Source: Flammeovirgaceae bacterium UBA6059 (GTDB taxonomy: Bacteria > Bacteroidota > Bacteroidia > Cytophagales > Cyclobacteriaceae). Taken from it: a stretch of DNA of 47,182 nt. This document shows, in pieces, positions 33,214 through 42,248 of the stretch (the first letter of the stretch is position 1; every line of letters starts with the position of its first letter). The notes beneath the pieces are model-generated. The model was not told the DNA's origin. It saw only the letters and a program-made list of their open reading frames with translations, and ran no database searches. The translations under genes and the position numbers were made by a program. The stretch is taken from contig DIYH01000021.1 in NCBI GenBank assembly GCA_002435755.1, positions 1-47,182 on the forward strand. Reading direction: 5' to 3'.

Positions 33214-34200
33214 TTGAAAATAGTCTTTTTCATTCGCAAACGTCAAGCCGGCTATAACAGTATTGAAGAGGTTTTTAATACGCTTATCCCTCTGTTAGGA
33301 GAATCTGTGCGCATTGCCAGAGTCCAATTGCTGTTCAAGTCGACTATTATCGGGCTAATAGTCAATTGGATTAGCTCTATAAACATCAGGGCTGATATAC
33401 TGCATATTACTGGAGATGTGCATTATTTGGCCTTCTTTAAAAAACCTCCATTAATCATTACCGTTCACGACCTTCACTCCATTTTCAAAGGCTCAACTTT
33501 AGGAATAAAGATTAAGAAATGGCTTTGGGTTACAAGGCCATTCAATAAAGCTCGACACTTGGTTGCTATTTCTGAAAGTACCAAATCAGAAATCGTTCAA
33601 TTAATGCCTGAGATTCGTGAAAAAATAAGTGTCATTCCCAATCCTGTATCGCCTGTTTTCAAGTTATCATTAAAGTCAGAATCTAATGGGTGTCCGACGA
33701 TTCTCCATGTAGGTACTGCAAATCACAAAAACCTTGAAAAGGTCATCGTCGCACTACAAAATGAGGAGATAGAATTACTAATTCTGGGCATTTTATCTAA
33801 TCAACAAAACAGTTTATTAAAAGAATCCGGGATAAAGTATAAAACCTTTTCATTATTACCTTATGAGAAGGTTTATGAGCTATATAAACGATCCGATGTT
33901 GTCAGCTTCCCCTCACTGTACGAAGGATTTGGAATGCCAATAGTGGAGGCCCAAGCGGTTGGTCGCCCGCTACTTACCTCCGACCTACCCGCAATTAAAG
34001 ACATTGCTGGAACTGGAGCATTATTCGTAGACCCACATAGCATAGACGATTTAAAGCATGGTTTTAAAGAATTGATCAACAATGCTGAGTTGAGAAATCA
34101 GTTAGTTAGTAATGGCTTAGACAATGTAACTCGGTATAATGCCCGAAAAGTTGCTGACCAGTATCTAAGTTTGTACCGAGAAGTAGTTTATAGAACATGA
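33214..34200 (+). CDS. Family 1/4 glycosyltransferase
   Basis: A 328-residue GT-B type transferase. LVAISESTKSEIV starts the C-terminal nucleotide-binding half, and EGFGMPIVEAQA is the usual E-x7-E motif; an N-terminal VHDLHS strand is also typical. The start is TTG at 33214; TATCTTCA at 33186-33193 could be its -7 promoter element. It heads a two-gene + strand unit inside an otherwise minus-strand polysaccharide locus. The 63-base gap to the WcaF gene must hold two back-to-back promoters. The transferred sugar is unknown. Confidence 0.9.
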   Translation: MKIVFFIRKRQAGYNSIEEVFNTLIPLLGESVRIARVQLLFKSTIIGLIVNWISSINIRADILHITGDVHYLAFFKKPPLIITVHDLHSIFKGSTLGIKIKKWLWVTRPFNKARHLVAISESTKSEIVQLMPEIREKISVIPNPVSPVFKLSLKSESNGCPTILHVGTANHKNLEKVIVALQNEEIELLILGILSNQQNSLLKESGIKYKTFSLLPYEKVYELYKRSDVVSFPSLYEGFGMPIVEAQAVGRPLLTSDLPAIKDIAGTGALFVDPHSIDDLKHGFKELINNAELRNQLVSNGLDNVTRYNARKVADQYLSLYREVVYRT

Positions 34201-35330
34201 CCAGAAGGAAAGTTCTCATTTTTTACGATTACTTCACCCCAGCATTTAAAGCTGGAGGCCCAATCCAATCCTTATCCAACTTAGTCAAGTTCCTGTCTAC
34301 GAAATACGATTTTTTCATATATACCTCTAACAAAGACTTAGATGATACATTGCTGCAAGTTAAACACGATGTTTGGCAAAAACATGAATCTGGGGCGATG
34401 GTCTATTATAGTTCTAAGAGAAGACCTAAGCTTAATACAATCATAGAGGTAATTAAGCCCATCCACCCGGAGATCATCTATATCAATGGTTTGTATTCCC
34501 TGGCTAATGTCATTTGGCCTCTCTTTTTTGTTAAGACAAGATCAGGTTTTAATGGTACAGTGGTCATTGCTCCCCGAGGTATGCTATCATCATCCGCTTT
34601 GGCAATTCGGAAATGGAAAAAGAAGATATACCTGATCATGATGAAAATCTTACTTAAGAGATCTAGGTTGCTTTGGCACGCCACCTCTTCAGAAGAGAAA
34701 AAGTCAATTGAAGGTTTCTTGAAGAACCCGGGACCGATTGAGGTAGCCCAAAACATTCCAAATATCAAGCTGTACGGTATAGAGGCAACTCAAATGTCAA
34801 GGGTTCTTCAAGAAGTCAGATTAGTGACCATCGCCGTGATCAGTCCAATGAAAAACATTGTCGAAATACTGAAAGCGTTACACCTATTGGACCAGCCAAT
34901 TAGATACGACCTCTATGGTCCTATCAAAGATCACAGATATTGGAAAGAATGCTTGAAATTGGCCGAAAACCTGCCTCCGAATATCGAATTCAATTATAAA
35001 AAGGAGCTTGAACCTCACCTAGTAGAACAGGTCTTATCAGAGTACGACATATATATGCAGCCAAGTCAAAGTGAGAATTTTGGACATTCAATATTTGAAG
35101 CACTTCAAGCTGGGTTGCCGGTAATCACGAGCCTAAACACGCCATGGGTAGGCTTGCAAGAGTTTGATTCAGGAAAAAATGTAGATCCTATAGGCTCATC
35201 AATCGCCAGTGCTATCTTAGAGTTGATCTATGATATTCAAGACCAAAAGGTATTCCGATCAAAAGAGTACGTAGCTAACTATTTGAGACACAAGAACTAC
35301 ACTCGTCTTTATGACAGGCTCTTTTCATAG
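34197..35330 (+). CDS. Family 4 glycosyltransferase
   Basis: A 377-residue GT-B type transferase. FTPAFKAGGPIQSL near the N terminus is the acceptor-side start of the family. VVIAPRGMLSSSAL and SENFGHSIFEALQAGLPV (E-x7-E) mark the middle and donor-binding half. Its start overlaps the preceding transferase stop as ATGA. Its 3' end overlaps the convergent minus-strand transferase by 6 bases with no visible terminator between them. Donor and acceptor are unknown. Confidence 0.9.
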   Translation: MTRRKVLIFYDYFTPAFKAGGPIQSLSNLVKFLSTKYDFFIYTSNKDLDDTLLQVKHDVWQKHESGAMVYYSSKRRPKLNTIIEVIKPIHPEIIYINGLYSLANVIWPLFFVKTRSGFNGTVVIAPRGMLSSSALAIRKWKKKIYLIMMKILLKRSRLLWHATSSEEKKSIEGFLKNPGPIEVAQNIPNIKLYGIEATQMSRVLQEVRLVTIAVISPMKNIVEILKALHLLDQPIRYDLYGPIKDHRYWKECLKLAENLPPNIEFNYKKELEPHLVEQVLSEYDIYMQPSQSENFGHSIFEALQAGLPVITSLNTPWVGLQEFDSGKNVDPIGSSIASAILELIYDIQDQKVFRSKEYVANYLRHKNYTRLYDRLFS

Positions 35331-36467
35331 TTGGTCCAGCAACCTACCCAGTTGCTCACCCCCTTTTGTATAGCTATAGTTGGAGATTATTTCTTTTGAT
35401 TTTAGTCCCATCTCTCTAAGTTTCTTGCGATCTGATGTCATTTTCAGAAGCTTATTTGTCAAATCATTATTCAGGGACTTCTTAAAAGAATACCCGTTCC
35501 CTCCCTCTCTCAATAGATTCGTACGACAACCTGTCATATCACTTAACAGAATAGCACAACCAGACGCCATGGATTCGTTAACAGACAGCCCCCATGTCTC
35601 CCCAGGACCTTTTGATGGTAAACAAAATATATCAGCCGATCGGTAAACTCTCGGCATATAGCTTTGATTAACAAATGGTACTATTTGTATCTGATCATTA
35701 CCCTTTGCTAATTGCTCTATTTCATCCTTAAGTGGTCCATTACCTACCATAACCAGCTTGACTTTGTGCTCAAATCTATTCTTAGCCTTTAAGAAACTTC
35801 TAACAAGACCGAGCGGATCCTTCTTTGGGATAAACTTACCAGCAAAGAGTATTACCATTTCGTTAGGACTAATTCCCCATTGATCACGAAAATCTTCTTG
35901 ATTAGAACCAAAGCGCTCATTATCAACTGCATGTGGTATGAATCTCAATTGATGTTCTTTCATACGTGCATTGGTAAAATAGGCTTTATTCTCCTGACCA
36001 CAATACAGCGCATAATCCACATAATGGAATACATAAGTCAAGTAGAGCCTTCTGAATATAGTTTTAATGAAGAAATGGTGGTCTACCAAAGTAGAATCTC
36101 CCCTGAAAAGTACCGGAATCTTACCTTTAAAATAACGCAAACACCTAAGGTGACTCTGTGGTTTCCATCCGTATACCAAAAGTACATCTGGTTTAAAACT
36201 CTTAATTCGGGATACCAAGATACCCTTTGGCAAATGGCCCTGACTACCGGCCTCCGAGGAGTTATATACAAATTCGAAGTGATAACCTTCTAGAAGTGGA
36301 ATATCCCATATGACCGACTGTCCAAAATCCTTGTCGTAGTAGTTATTGGCCGATTGGTCACATGTATAGAAAACCATCAAATCTATACCCGCCATCTCCG
36401 CAATTATCTTGAAAAATGGAGCATTGTATTGAATAGGATGCGTACTAACTATAGCAAGTCTCTTCAC
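35325..36467 (-). CDS. Family 4 glycosyltransferase
   Basis: A 380-residue GT-B transferase. The N terminus AIVSTHPIQYNAPFF is typical of one subgroup that begins with an HPIQY loop. The donor-binding half contains LFAGKFIPKKDP and ETWGLSVNESMASGC (E-x7-E). The start is GTG at 36467; no ATG is available upstream in frame near it. It lies 17 bases downstream of the next glycosyltransferase gene and is probably part of the same transcript. The sugar transferred is unknown. Confidence 0.9.
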   Translation of the reverse strand: MKRLAIVSTHPIQYNAPFFKIIAEMAGIDLMVFYTCDQSANNYYDKDFGQSVIWDIPLLEGYHFEFVYNSSEAGSQGHLPKGILVSRIKSFKPDVLLVYGWKPQSHLRCLRYFKGKIPVLFRGDSTLVDHHFFIKTIFRRLYLTYVFHYVDYALYCGQENKAYFTNARMKEHQLRFIPHAVDNERFGSNQEDFRDQWGISPNEMVILFAGKFIPKKDPLGLVRSFLKAKNRFEHKVKLVMVGNGPLKDEIEQLAKGNDQIQIVPFVNQSYMPRVYRSADIFCLPSKGPGETWGLSVNESMASGCAILLSDMTGCRTNLLREGGNGYSFKKSLNNDLTNKLLKMTSDRKKLREMGLKSKEIISNYSYTKGGEQLGRLLDQL

Positions 36468-36484
36468 TTTAATTCAATGCTAGG

Positions 36485-37732
36485 TCACACTGTTTTTTTG
36501 AGGGTTTGATCTATACTTCTGGCCAATGATTCCACGCTAAACCTATTCAAATTTGATAGATTGGGCCTCCAATGATCTTTGGATAACCTTTTCTCAATGG
36601 TTTTAGCAAATTGCATTTCTAAGTTTTGATCACCGAGACGGACAATGTACTCATCAGCATTACATTCTTCTAAGACTGACAGTGCGGTACTGTTTGGGTT
36701 AAGTGCTCCTAAGATCGGCCTTTCACTTAGCAATTGCTGAAACACTTTGCTGGGAGTATAGTGTTGCTCAGTACTTCCCATCAACAGAACTGTATCAACA
36801 ACTTCTAAGTTGGCTAAAACTTGGAGGTAAGGGACTCTTTCTCTTCTCTCGCGTACAAGGTGACCAATGTTGAGTTCCTGGCTCATTGAAATGATCGATC
36901 TTCCTTCATAATACCCAGTTCCATCGAACTGTATTAGGGTTTTTGAAGACCAACTTCCATTATCAACAAGCAATGCTACAGCCTTCAAAAAAGATGATAT
37001 TACCCATCTTGATTTTGGCATGAACGCTCCTGCAAAATACCAATAGTTACTGTCCAGGTCGGGTTTGAAATGCGGACTTCCTAATTCGTAATCCTTTTGA
37101 TCAAACCCATATGGAAACGAAAAATGTTCAACAGCTTGACCAGTACCCCTTTGTTGCCATTGTTTATTCTTTCTAACGAAGTTTCTCCTGAGCACCGGAG
37201 TATAATAGTCTTCGCTCACTCCACATATCCATCGCGCCCTGGCTACTGCTAGAGGTTCTAACCATCTAGCCATATAGTTGCTCAGTTTAAACCTCCACCC
37301 TTTTCTATGATCATTAGTTCGTACCCAGGGATCAATGTAGTCGATGACGTAATCGATACCTGTAGTAGCGTGAACCATTCTAGCAATTAGCGCTGTATAA
37401 AAGCTTGGAATTGACACCCAGATCAGGTCTATTTTGTTACTTTGTATTTTAATCCTTGTGAGTTGATATAACCAATAAAATCCTCTAAGTCCAATATCAC
37501 CAATCAACCTGAAACCTGTCACCGGTAGGGCTCGGCAGGCTGTCACGTTTATTTTAGCATCAACGAGATCGCGCAATTCCATACTCAAACTTTCCTCGTA
37601 ATAGATGGAATCAACTGTCACCACAGTGATGTTATATGCTAGTCTGTTAAGTCCATTTGCTATTAACCTAACTCTTTGTGCCCCGGCTAAGTTGGATGGG
37701 GGCCAATGCGGAGAAAGTATCAGGACATTCAA
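36485..37732 (-). CDS. Family 4-like glycosyltransferase
   Basis: A 415-residue GT-B-like protein. The N terminus (LILSPHWPPSNLAGAQRV) fits GT4 transferases that begin with a Pro-Pro-Gly/Ala loop. The C-terminal half has YTPSKVFQQLLSERPILG in place of the usual E-x7-E stretch, a known variant among polysaccharide transferases. The start is TTG at 37732, overlapping the preceding stop as TTGA. It is one of a run of coupled transferase genes. The linkage it makes is not predictable. Confidence 0.85.
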   Translation of the reverse strand: MNVLILSPHWPPSNLAGAQRVRLIANGLNRLAYNITVVTVDSIYYEESLSMELRDLVDAKINVTACRALPVTGFRLIGDIGLRGFYWLYQLTRIKIQSNKIDLIWVSIPSFYTALIARMVHATTGIDYVIDYIDPWVRTNDHRKGWRFKLSNYMARWLEPLAVARARWICGVSEDYYTPVLRRNFVRKNKQWQQRGTGQAVEHFSFPYGFDQKDYELGSPHFKPDLDSNYWYFAGAFMPKSRWVISSFLKAVALLVDNGSWSSKTLIQFDGTGYYEGRSIISMSQELNIGHLVRERRERVPYLQVLANLEVVDTVLLMGSTEQHYTPSKVFQQLLSERPILGALNPNSTALSVLEECNADEYIVRLGDQNLEMQFAKTIEKRLSKDHWRPNLSNLNRFSVESLARSIDQTLKKTV

Positions 37733-38535
37733 CTTTCTTTACCTATCGGAATGGCAAACTCTTTTCTCAAGCTCCTGCTGATTCTTCGACCTCTTAAAAG
37801 GAGCTTTGCCAAGCCTCTGACCGTGTAAGGATTAAATAAGTGAACTGTTTGTGATAACCCAATGTCGTGTTTCACATAAATAACAGATCTAAACGGAATG
37901 GCCAAGACACTGGCCTTATGTTCATCTTTCAATCTTTGCTTTAAATAGTGATGATGAGTAAACAATTCGAAATCCCTAACGTCCCTGGATTCAAAATCAC
38001 ATTGAGGTAGGTATTCTACAGCAACAATATTGGTTGATCCGTTGATACCATGCAATATATTCTCCTGTAAAACATAGTTTTTCCCATAACCCATCACATA
38101 TCCCTTTTGTATAAAGAAGTTGTCACTTTTATTTTTGGACTTTATGAGGGAAACCAGCTTATTAGAAACAAGGTCATCGGCATCTAATTTCATCACATGT
38201 GTACACCCATCTTTCTTTGCGAATTGAGATGCGTATTGGACTTTTTTGCCGATATCGTAATCAGTCTCGATAAGACTAACATTGATATCTTTCCTGTTCT
38301 CGTATCCACTTAATTCCCTTAATGGTAATCTGTTGTAAGGATATTTAACTTGTAATATTTGATGATCTAATTCAACACCGGTCAACTCATCACCGGAAAC
38401 GATATAGCACTTGAAATCCTTATCTTGTTGATTATTGATAGATGCTACTGTATCCGATAGAAGTCTTAAATGAAATTCCCAATCGGGGGAAAACTCGCGA
38501 GAAACAAATGGAATAACAAAAGCCAGCTTATTCAT
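37729..38535 (-). CDS. Putative rhamnosyltransferase-type glycosyltransferase
   Basis: A 268-residue protein. FVIPFVSREFSPDWEFHLRL at the N terminus and MKLDADDLVSNKLVSLI in the middle (with an Asp-x-Asp-Asp metal site) match a family labelled putative rhamnosyl transferase. It is shorter than common GT-B enzymes and likely GT-A. A polar C-terminal region follows, with no membrane segment. It overlaps the preceding gene by 8 bases (38528-38535). The family label is a recall from motif style; the rhamnose specificity should not be taken as shown. Confidence 0.75.
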   Translation of the reverse strand: MNKLAFVIPFVSREFSPDWEFHLRLLSDTVASINNQQDKDFKCYIVSGDELTGVELDHQILQVKYPYNRLPLRELSGYENRKDINVSLIETDYDIGKKVQYASQFAKKDGCTHVMKLDADDLVSNKLVSLIKSKNKSDNFFIQKGYVMGYGKNYVLQENILHGINGSTNIVAVEYLPQCDFESRDVRDFELFTHHHYLKQRLKDEHKASVLAIPFRSVIYVKHDIGLSQTVHLFNPYTVRGLAKLLLRGRRISRSLRKEFAIPIGKES

Positions 38536-39709
38536 GCCGGATCACTTTTTCAATATTAGGCAACCAGGACTTAGATATGCTCTCCCAAGCGAATGCTCTG
38601 CTCTGCTTATATCTGATTTTATGGTTACGAATAATGCTATTACGATCCTCGTACACTTTTCGCAAACACGACTTAATATCCTCCAAATCATTCACATTGG
38701 TCTTAATACCGTGCGTTGGTCTACTTTCCATGAAGTCCTTTTGGGCTTTTGTATCCGAGTATATAATGTAGTGCCCGGCCAAGTAATAAGCCCATATCTT
38801 ATTTGTGAGGCATAGATCACGATTGGTATCGGTATTCGCGTCTTCCAGTGCTAGACCTATGTGAAAGCTCGCAAGGAATTTATGCAACGAATCCTGGTCC
38901 ATGACATCATGAACATGTACAAAGTGCCTGTCAGAAATCAAAGAAGCAAAAGAAGGACGCAGGTTGCCAATAAGGTGAAGTTCTACATCCAATTCGGATT
39001 GTTCTATAGCATCCAAGAACTTGTCAATTCCCCTTCCATAATCGATATGTTGAGAAAACCATACCAGTTTTAGTGGTTCCTTTTCGTATTGACCTTGATC
39101 AAACTCCGAGGAAGGAAATGTATTCGGAACTACCATTCCCGAAAGCTTCTGGCCAGACAATTCTTCACATGCAGACTCAATTGGTGCACTCGAGAAGGTA
39201 CAATAAGCCGCATGGTTCAAGCAGTGACGAAGTATTTTTTCTCTAGCTCTAATGATTGATGATTTTAATGCCTTATCCTGTTCCCCAGGATAAAAATCTT
39301 CTATATCAACGACCATCGGTCGCCCAGTTCTCTCAGAAAGCCAGCTACCGACGTACTGTGCACTTAGATTATGACAGAGAATGACATCAAAACGCGTTTT
39401 GAGCCTGTAAGCACTCCATAGCAATGGGACAGTCAGTTTATCTTCTGTTATAGCCAGAATCATTGTGGTTTTGACTCCAAGTTCTACGAAAAACAAGCAG
39501 ATGTATCGGACAAGTGAATATAAAAACCACATAAGTGGATTATATCTACTCGAATCCACGTAAGTCAGTTCGAAGCTCGGTATGGTTTGTAAATAATAGT
39601 CTTCAAACTTTGAACTAGAAGCATCAAGTTTGTGAGCAAGCACCTCAACGTCATAACCATTGTGTAATAACATTACTAACTCCTTTCTCATCCGAGGATT
39701 GGAGGTCAA
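38528..39709 (-). CDS. Glycosyltransferase with an uncertain start
   Basis: A 393-residue GT-B-like transferase if translation starts at the TTG at 39709. The reading frame stays open upstream to a TGA at 39800-39802. That extension encodes HTALIITTLNLTSNPRMRKE across the start, the expected first strand of such a fold. No ATG, GTG or TTG lies in this extra part; an ATA codon at 39754 sits where a start would give a normal N terminus. So the true start may be non-canonical or mutated from ATG. The downstream part is normal: VVDIEDFYPGE and a weak donor-binding region (DLCLTNKIWAYYLAGH). The gene overlaps the next one by 8 bases. Confidence 0.8.
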   Translation of the reverse strand: MTSNPRMRKELVMLLHNGYDVEVLAHKLDASSSKFEDYYLQTIPSFELTYVDSSRYNPLMWFLYSLVRYICLFFVELGVKTTMILAITEDKLTVPLLWSAYRLKTRFDVILCHNLSAQYVGSWLSERTGRPMVVDIEDFYPGEQDKALKSSIIRAREKILRHCLNHAAYCTFSSAPIESACEELSGQKLSGMVVPNTFPSSEFDQGQYEKEPLKLVWFSQHIDYGRGIDKFLDAIEQSELDVELHLIGNLRPSFASLISDRHFVHVHDVMDQDSLHKFLASFHIGLALEDANTDTNRDLCLTNKIWAYYLAGHYIIYSDTKAQKDFMESRPTHGIKTNVNDLEDIKSCLRKVYEDRNSIIRNHKIRYKQSRAFAWESISKSWLPNIEKVIRHE

Positions 39710-39823
39710 GTTCAGCGTTGTAATTATTAAGGCGGTATGTTTTTTTGAAACTATATGTGACGTATGATCAAAAATTAGGTGTTTGGTCTTGGACTGTGAT
39801 CAACAAAGAACATAAAACCAGGT

Positions 39824-40921
39824 TCATAATTTGTTATCAATGAGATCATTGTAGAAACCATATACTTGTTGACTAAGGTTGTCAAGACTAAAATTTGTGT
39901 CTACAAACTCTTTAGCTCTCTGCCGAACGGCATCCAACTCATGGCGTGGAATAGCAAAGAGATTATTCAAAACTTTCGCAATGTTATCCGAATCAGGCCG
40001 TATCTCGACCGCTACATCATTTTCAAGGGCTTGAGGAAAATTGCATCCTTCGCTAATAATAGGAAGGCAGCCATAGGACATAGCTTCTAATACCGCTGTA
40101 GGAAAACCTTCACTTAGACTCGGCAAAACGAAAAAATCAGCTTCTCTAAGCATCGTTTCCTTTTCAGCACCGTAAGTTGGTCCCTTAATGCTGACTGTCG
40201 ATGTATTGATGTTCATCGAACGGTACGTCATGATCTGGTTCAACTTATCAAGTTCTCCTTCATCCGGTCCGACTATTTTCAGCTGAGCTCCATGACGGAA
40301 TGCCTTTGAGTTGAGCCATCCTTCAAGCAATGGAACCACACCTTTTTTCTTGTGCAATCGGGACAAAAAGAGAAATTTGTACTTCACTTCCTGTGTAGTG
40401 CTTTTTTCAATTGTGACGGATATTGGTTTTATGCCATTGCTAAGAAGATGTACTCGCTTATCAAAGTGTTTCCTAAGATTATGATATTCAGTCAAGCCAA
40501 CAGCAATGTAGGCTGATGCAGCCTCTATTTTTCGCTTTTCAATCATATTGTAGTAAGGAAACTTCTTCCACCATTTGTGCCTCATGCTCCATGGTTCAAG
40601 CATGCCATGGGGAATAACTACCCAATTAAAGCCTTTGTTCTTCGCAGCAGCACCCCAGAAAGTAGGTTCTTTCCATAGCCCATGAGTAATGATCAAAGTA
40701 TTATCTGGAGTATAGCCTGATAGCTTAATATCGAATGCCCGTGAATTCTCAATTTTGTACCACGGTACTTCCTTAATAGTATCCGGTATATCACTACTTT
40801 CAGGGAACCATATCTCTGGATGACACCCTTTATCTTCAAGATACGGAAACAGCTTAGTCACCGTATTCCATATACCATAATTAATGTGTTCTACCGAGTC
40901 TACAAGATTAAGAATGTGCAA
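39824..40921 (-). CDS. Family 4 glycosyltransferase
   Basis: A 365-residue GT-B transferase. VVIPHGMLEPWSMRHK and ASAYIAVGLTEYHNLRKHF fall in the middle, followed by FLFLSRLHKKKGVVPLLEGW and SEGFPTAVLEAMSYGCLP (E-x7-E). The HGMLEPW motif is shared with transferases that act on capsular or O-antigen repeat units. The start is TTG at 40921, 14 bases inside the Wzy-like gene. Its stop is followed by 114 bases before the next gene's annotated start. The substrate is unknown. Confidence 0.9.
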   Translation of the reverse strand: MHILNLVDSVEHINYGIWNTVTKLFPYLEDKGCHPEIWFPESSDIPDTIKEVPWYKIENSRAFDIKLSGYTPDNTLIITHGLWKEPTFWGAAAKNKGFNWVVIPHGMLEPWSMRHKWWKKFPYYNMIEKRKIEAASAYIAVGLTEYHNLRKHFDKRVHLLSNGIKPISVTIEKSTTQEVKYKFLFLSRLHKKKGVVPLLEGWLNSKAFRHGAQLKIVGPDEGELDKLNQIMTYRSMNINTSTVSIKGPTYGAEKETMLREADFFVLPSLSEGFPTAVLEAMSYGCLPIISEGCNFPQALENDVAVEIRPDSDNIAKVLNNLFAIPRHELDAVRQRAKEFVDTNFSLDNLSQQVYGFYNDLIDNKL

Positions 40922-42248
40922 GACGAACTCGCTTAAGTTTAACCCTATTGTAATTATAGTTAAATATTACATATAACGGCAAGACCGTAAAACAAAATAG
41001 CATAACTACCTGTGGAGTATAGCCTCTGCTAATGATCATATATATATAACTAAAAAACACAGCATAGGTCACAATCGCTAATTTGTTTGTACGGTGTTTC
41101 AAAAACCAATGCCAAACTGATCTGAATATCCATCCCCAGATAAAGTAACCAATCACAACTCCAGTATAGCCAAACATCAAGAAATACTCACCAAAATTCA
41201 AAACCGCAGCGCCCATGCCGTTACCAACAAAAATATGATCGTACAGGCTTTCAATTACCGAGATATAATTACCTGAGGGTTTATCTGGCCAAACAGCCCG
41301 CGGTATAGGCATCACAAGTGTTTGAACTATCGGATCCCATCCAATAAACAAATCCCGTTCTGGAGATTGATTAACCAGAAAACCTGTTGTCATAAAAACC
41401 GCTGATTCTCCAAACCCTTCTAACAGCAGCTCATAATTGGTAAACTGCTGTTGATCACTATAACCTAGGCCTGCGCCATAAGACCTGGTCTTACCAATAA
41501 AGCCCATTAACATAATACCGATAAGTCCAAGTGTAAAAAACAAAGCCAGGTTCACCTTTCGATTGAAAAAGAGAAAATAGATAGAAAAAAGACTCATGCC
41601 TAATGCAATGTGTCTCCAGCGAAAACCCTGCTTGGTGTAAACCGCTATCGCAAAAGCCACAATCACTACCAGCCAGACAAACTGGCGCTTTTTGTCTAGA
41701 TAATGTATCAATAATAACCCAGAGGCACCAATCAGCAAATTAATGCCATTAAGCAGATAGCCACCAAGCGTACCCTGGGAACCAGCGAATAATGATCCGG
41801 AAGAGGAGTTGATCACCTCAAACTGACTCACCAGACCACCGGTTCCGACCAATATGACAATGCAACCGGCAGCAATCATACCCAATTGCTTCCAGTGGGT
41901 CGTCTCTGGTCGCAGCTGATTGATCCGTCTGTCTTTTAGCATACTTATCTCGGTTATGCGCTTCTTAGCCTTGCGGAAATTAAACCCAACAATACATGAC
42001 AATAACGCTAATAAAGCCGCCCACCAACCATTGAAAAAAAAGTCACGGTGTTCAACGAATTTGTAATTGGTCAACCCAAGACCTAAAGTAATCAGTGGAC
42101 CGAGCACCGCATAGTACAAAAAAATTAGGCCTACCATAGTTAAAGGTGACCAGAACCGAACGGGTTCCTTATGGTTCCAGTTGAGTATTGGAATGCCAAT
42201 ACAAACGGCCCCCAATAAGCTGACCAATATGACTTCTAGTGTACTCAA
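40908..42248 (-). CDS. Wzy-like polysaccharide polymerase
   Basis: A 446-residue polytopic protein with about 11 hydrophobic segments. One long extracytoplasmic loop (about 255-340) carries VMPIPRAVWPDKPSGNYIS, a motif typical of oligosaccharide repeat-unit polymerases in Bacteroidota. Such proteins join lipid-linked repeat units into the polysaccharide in the periplasm. Its start is TTG and overlaps the upstream transferase stop as TTGA (42245-42248). It sits in the middle of the glycosyltransferase run, as wzy genes usually do. No Wzx flippase, chain-length regulator or export gene is visible in the window. An O-antigen ligase cannot be fully excluded. Confidence 0.82.
   Translation of the reverse strand: MSTLEVILVSLLGAVCIGIPILNWNHKEPVRFWSPLTMVGLIFLYYAVLGPLITLGLGLTNYKFVEHRDFFFNGWWAALLALLSCIVGFNFRKAKKRITEISMLKDRRINQLRPETTHWKQLGMIAAGCIVILVGTGGLVSQFEVINSSSGSLFAGSQGTLGGYLLNGINLLIGASGLLLIHYLDKKRQFVWLVVIVAFAIAVYTKQGFRWRHIALGMSLFSIYFLFFNRKVNLALFFTLGLIGIMLMGFIGKTRSYGAGLGYSDQQQFTNYELLLEGFGESAVFMTTGFLVNQSPERDLFIGWDPIVQTLVMPIPRAVWPDKPSGNYISVIESLYDHIFVGNGMGAAVLNFGEYFLMFGYTGVVIGYFIWGWIFRSVWHWFLKHRTNKLAIVTYAVFFSYIYMIISRGYTPQVVMLFCFTVLPLYVIFNYNYNRVKLKRVRLAHS

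Noticed and set aside
35880..36293. 137-codon + strand frame opposite a glycosyltransferase
   Set aside because: It is the antisense of a gene with clear transferase motifs, and its translation shows no domain.
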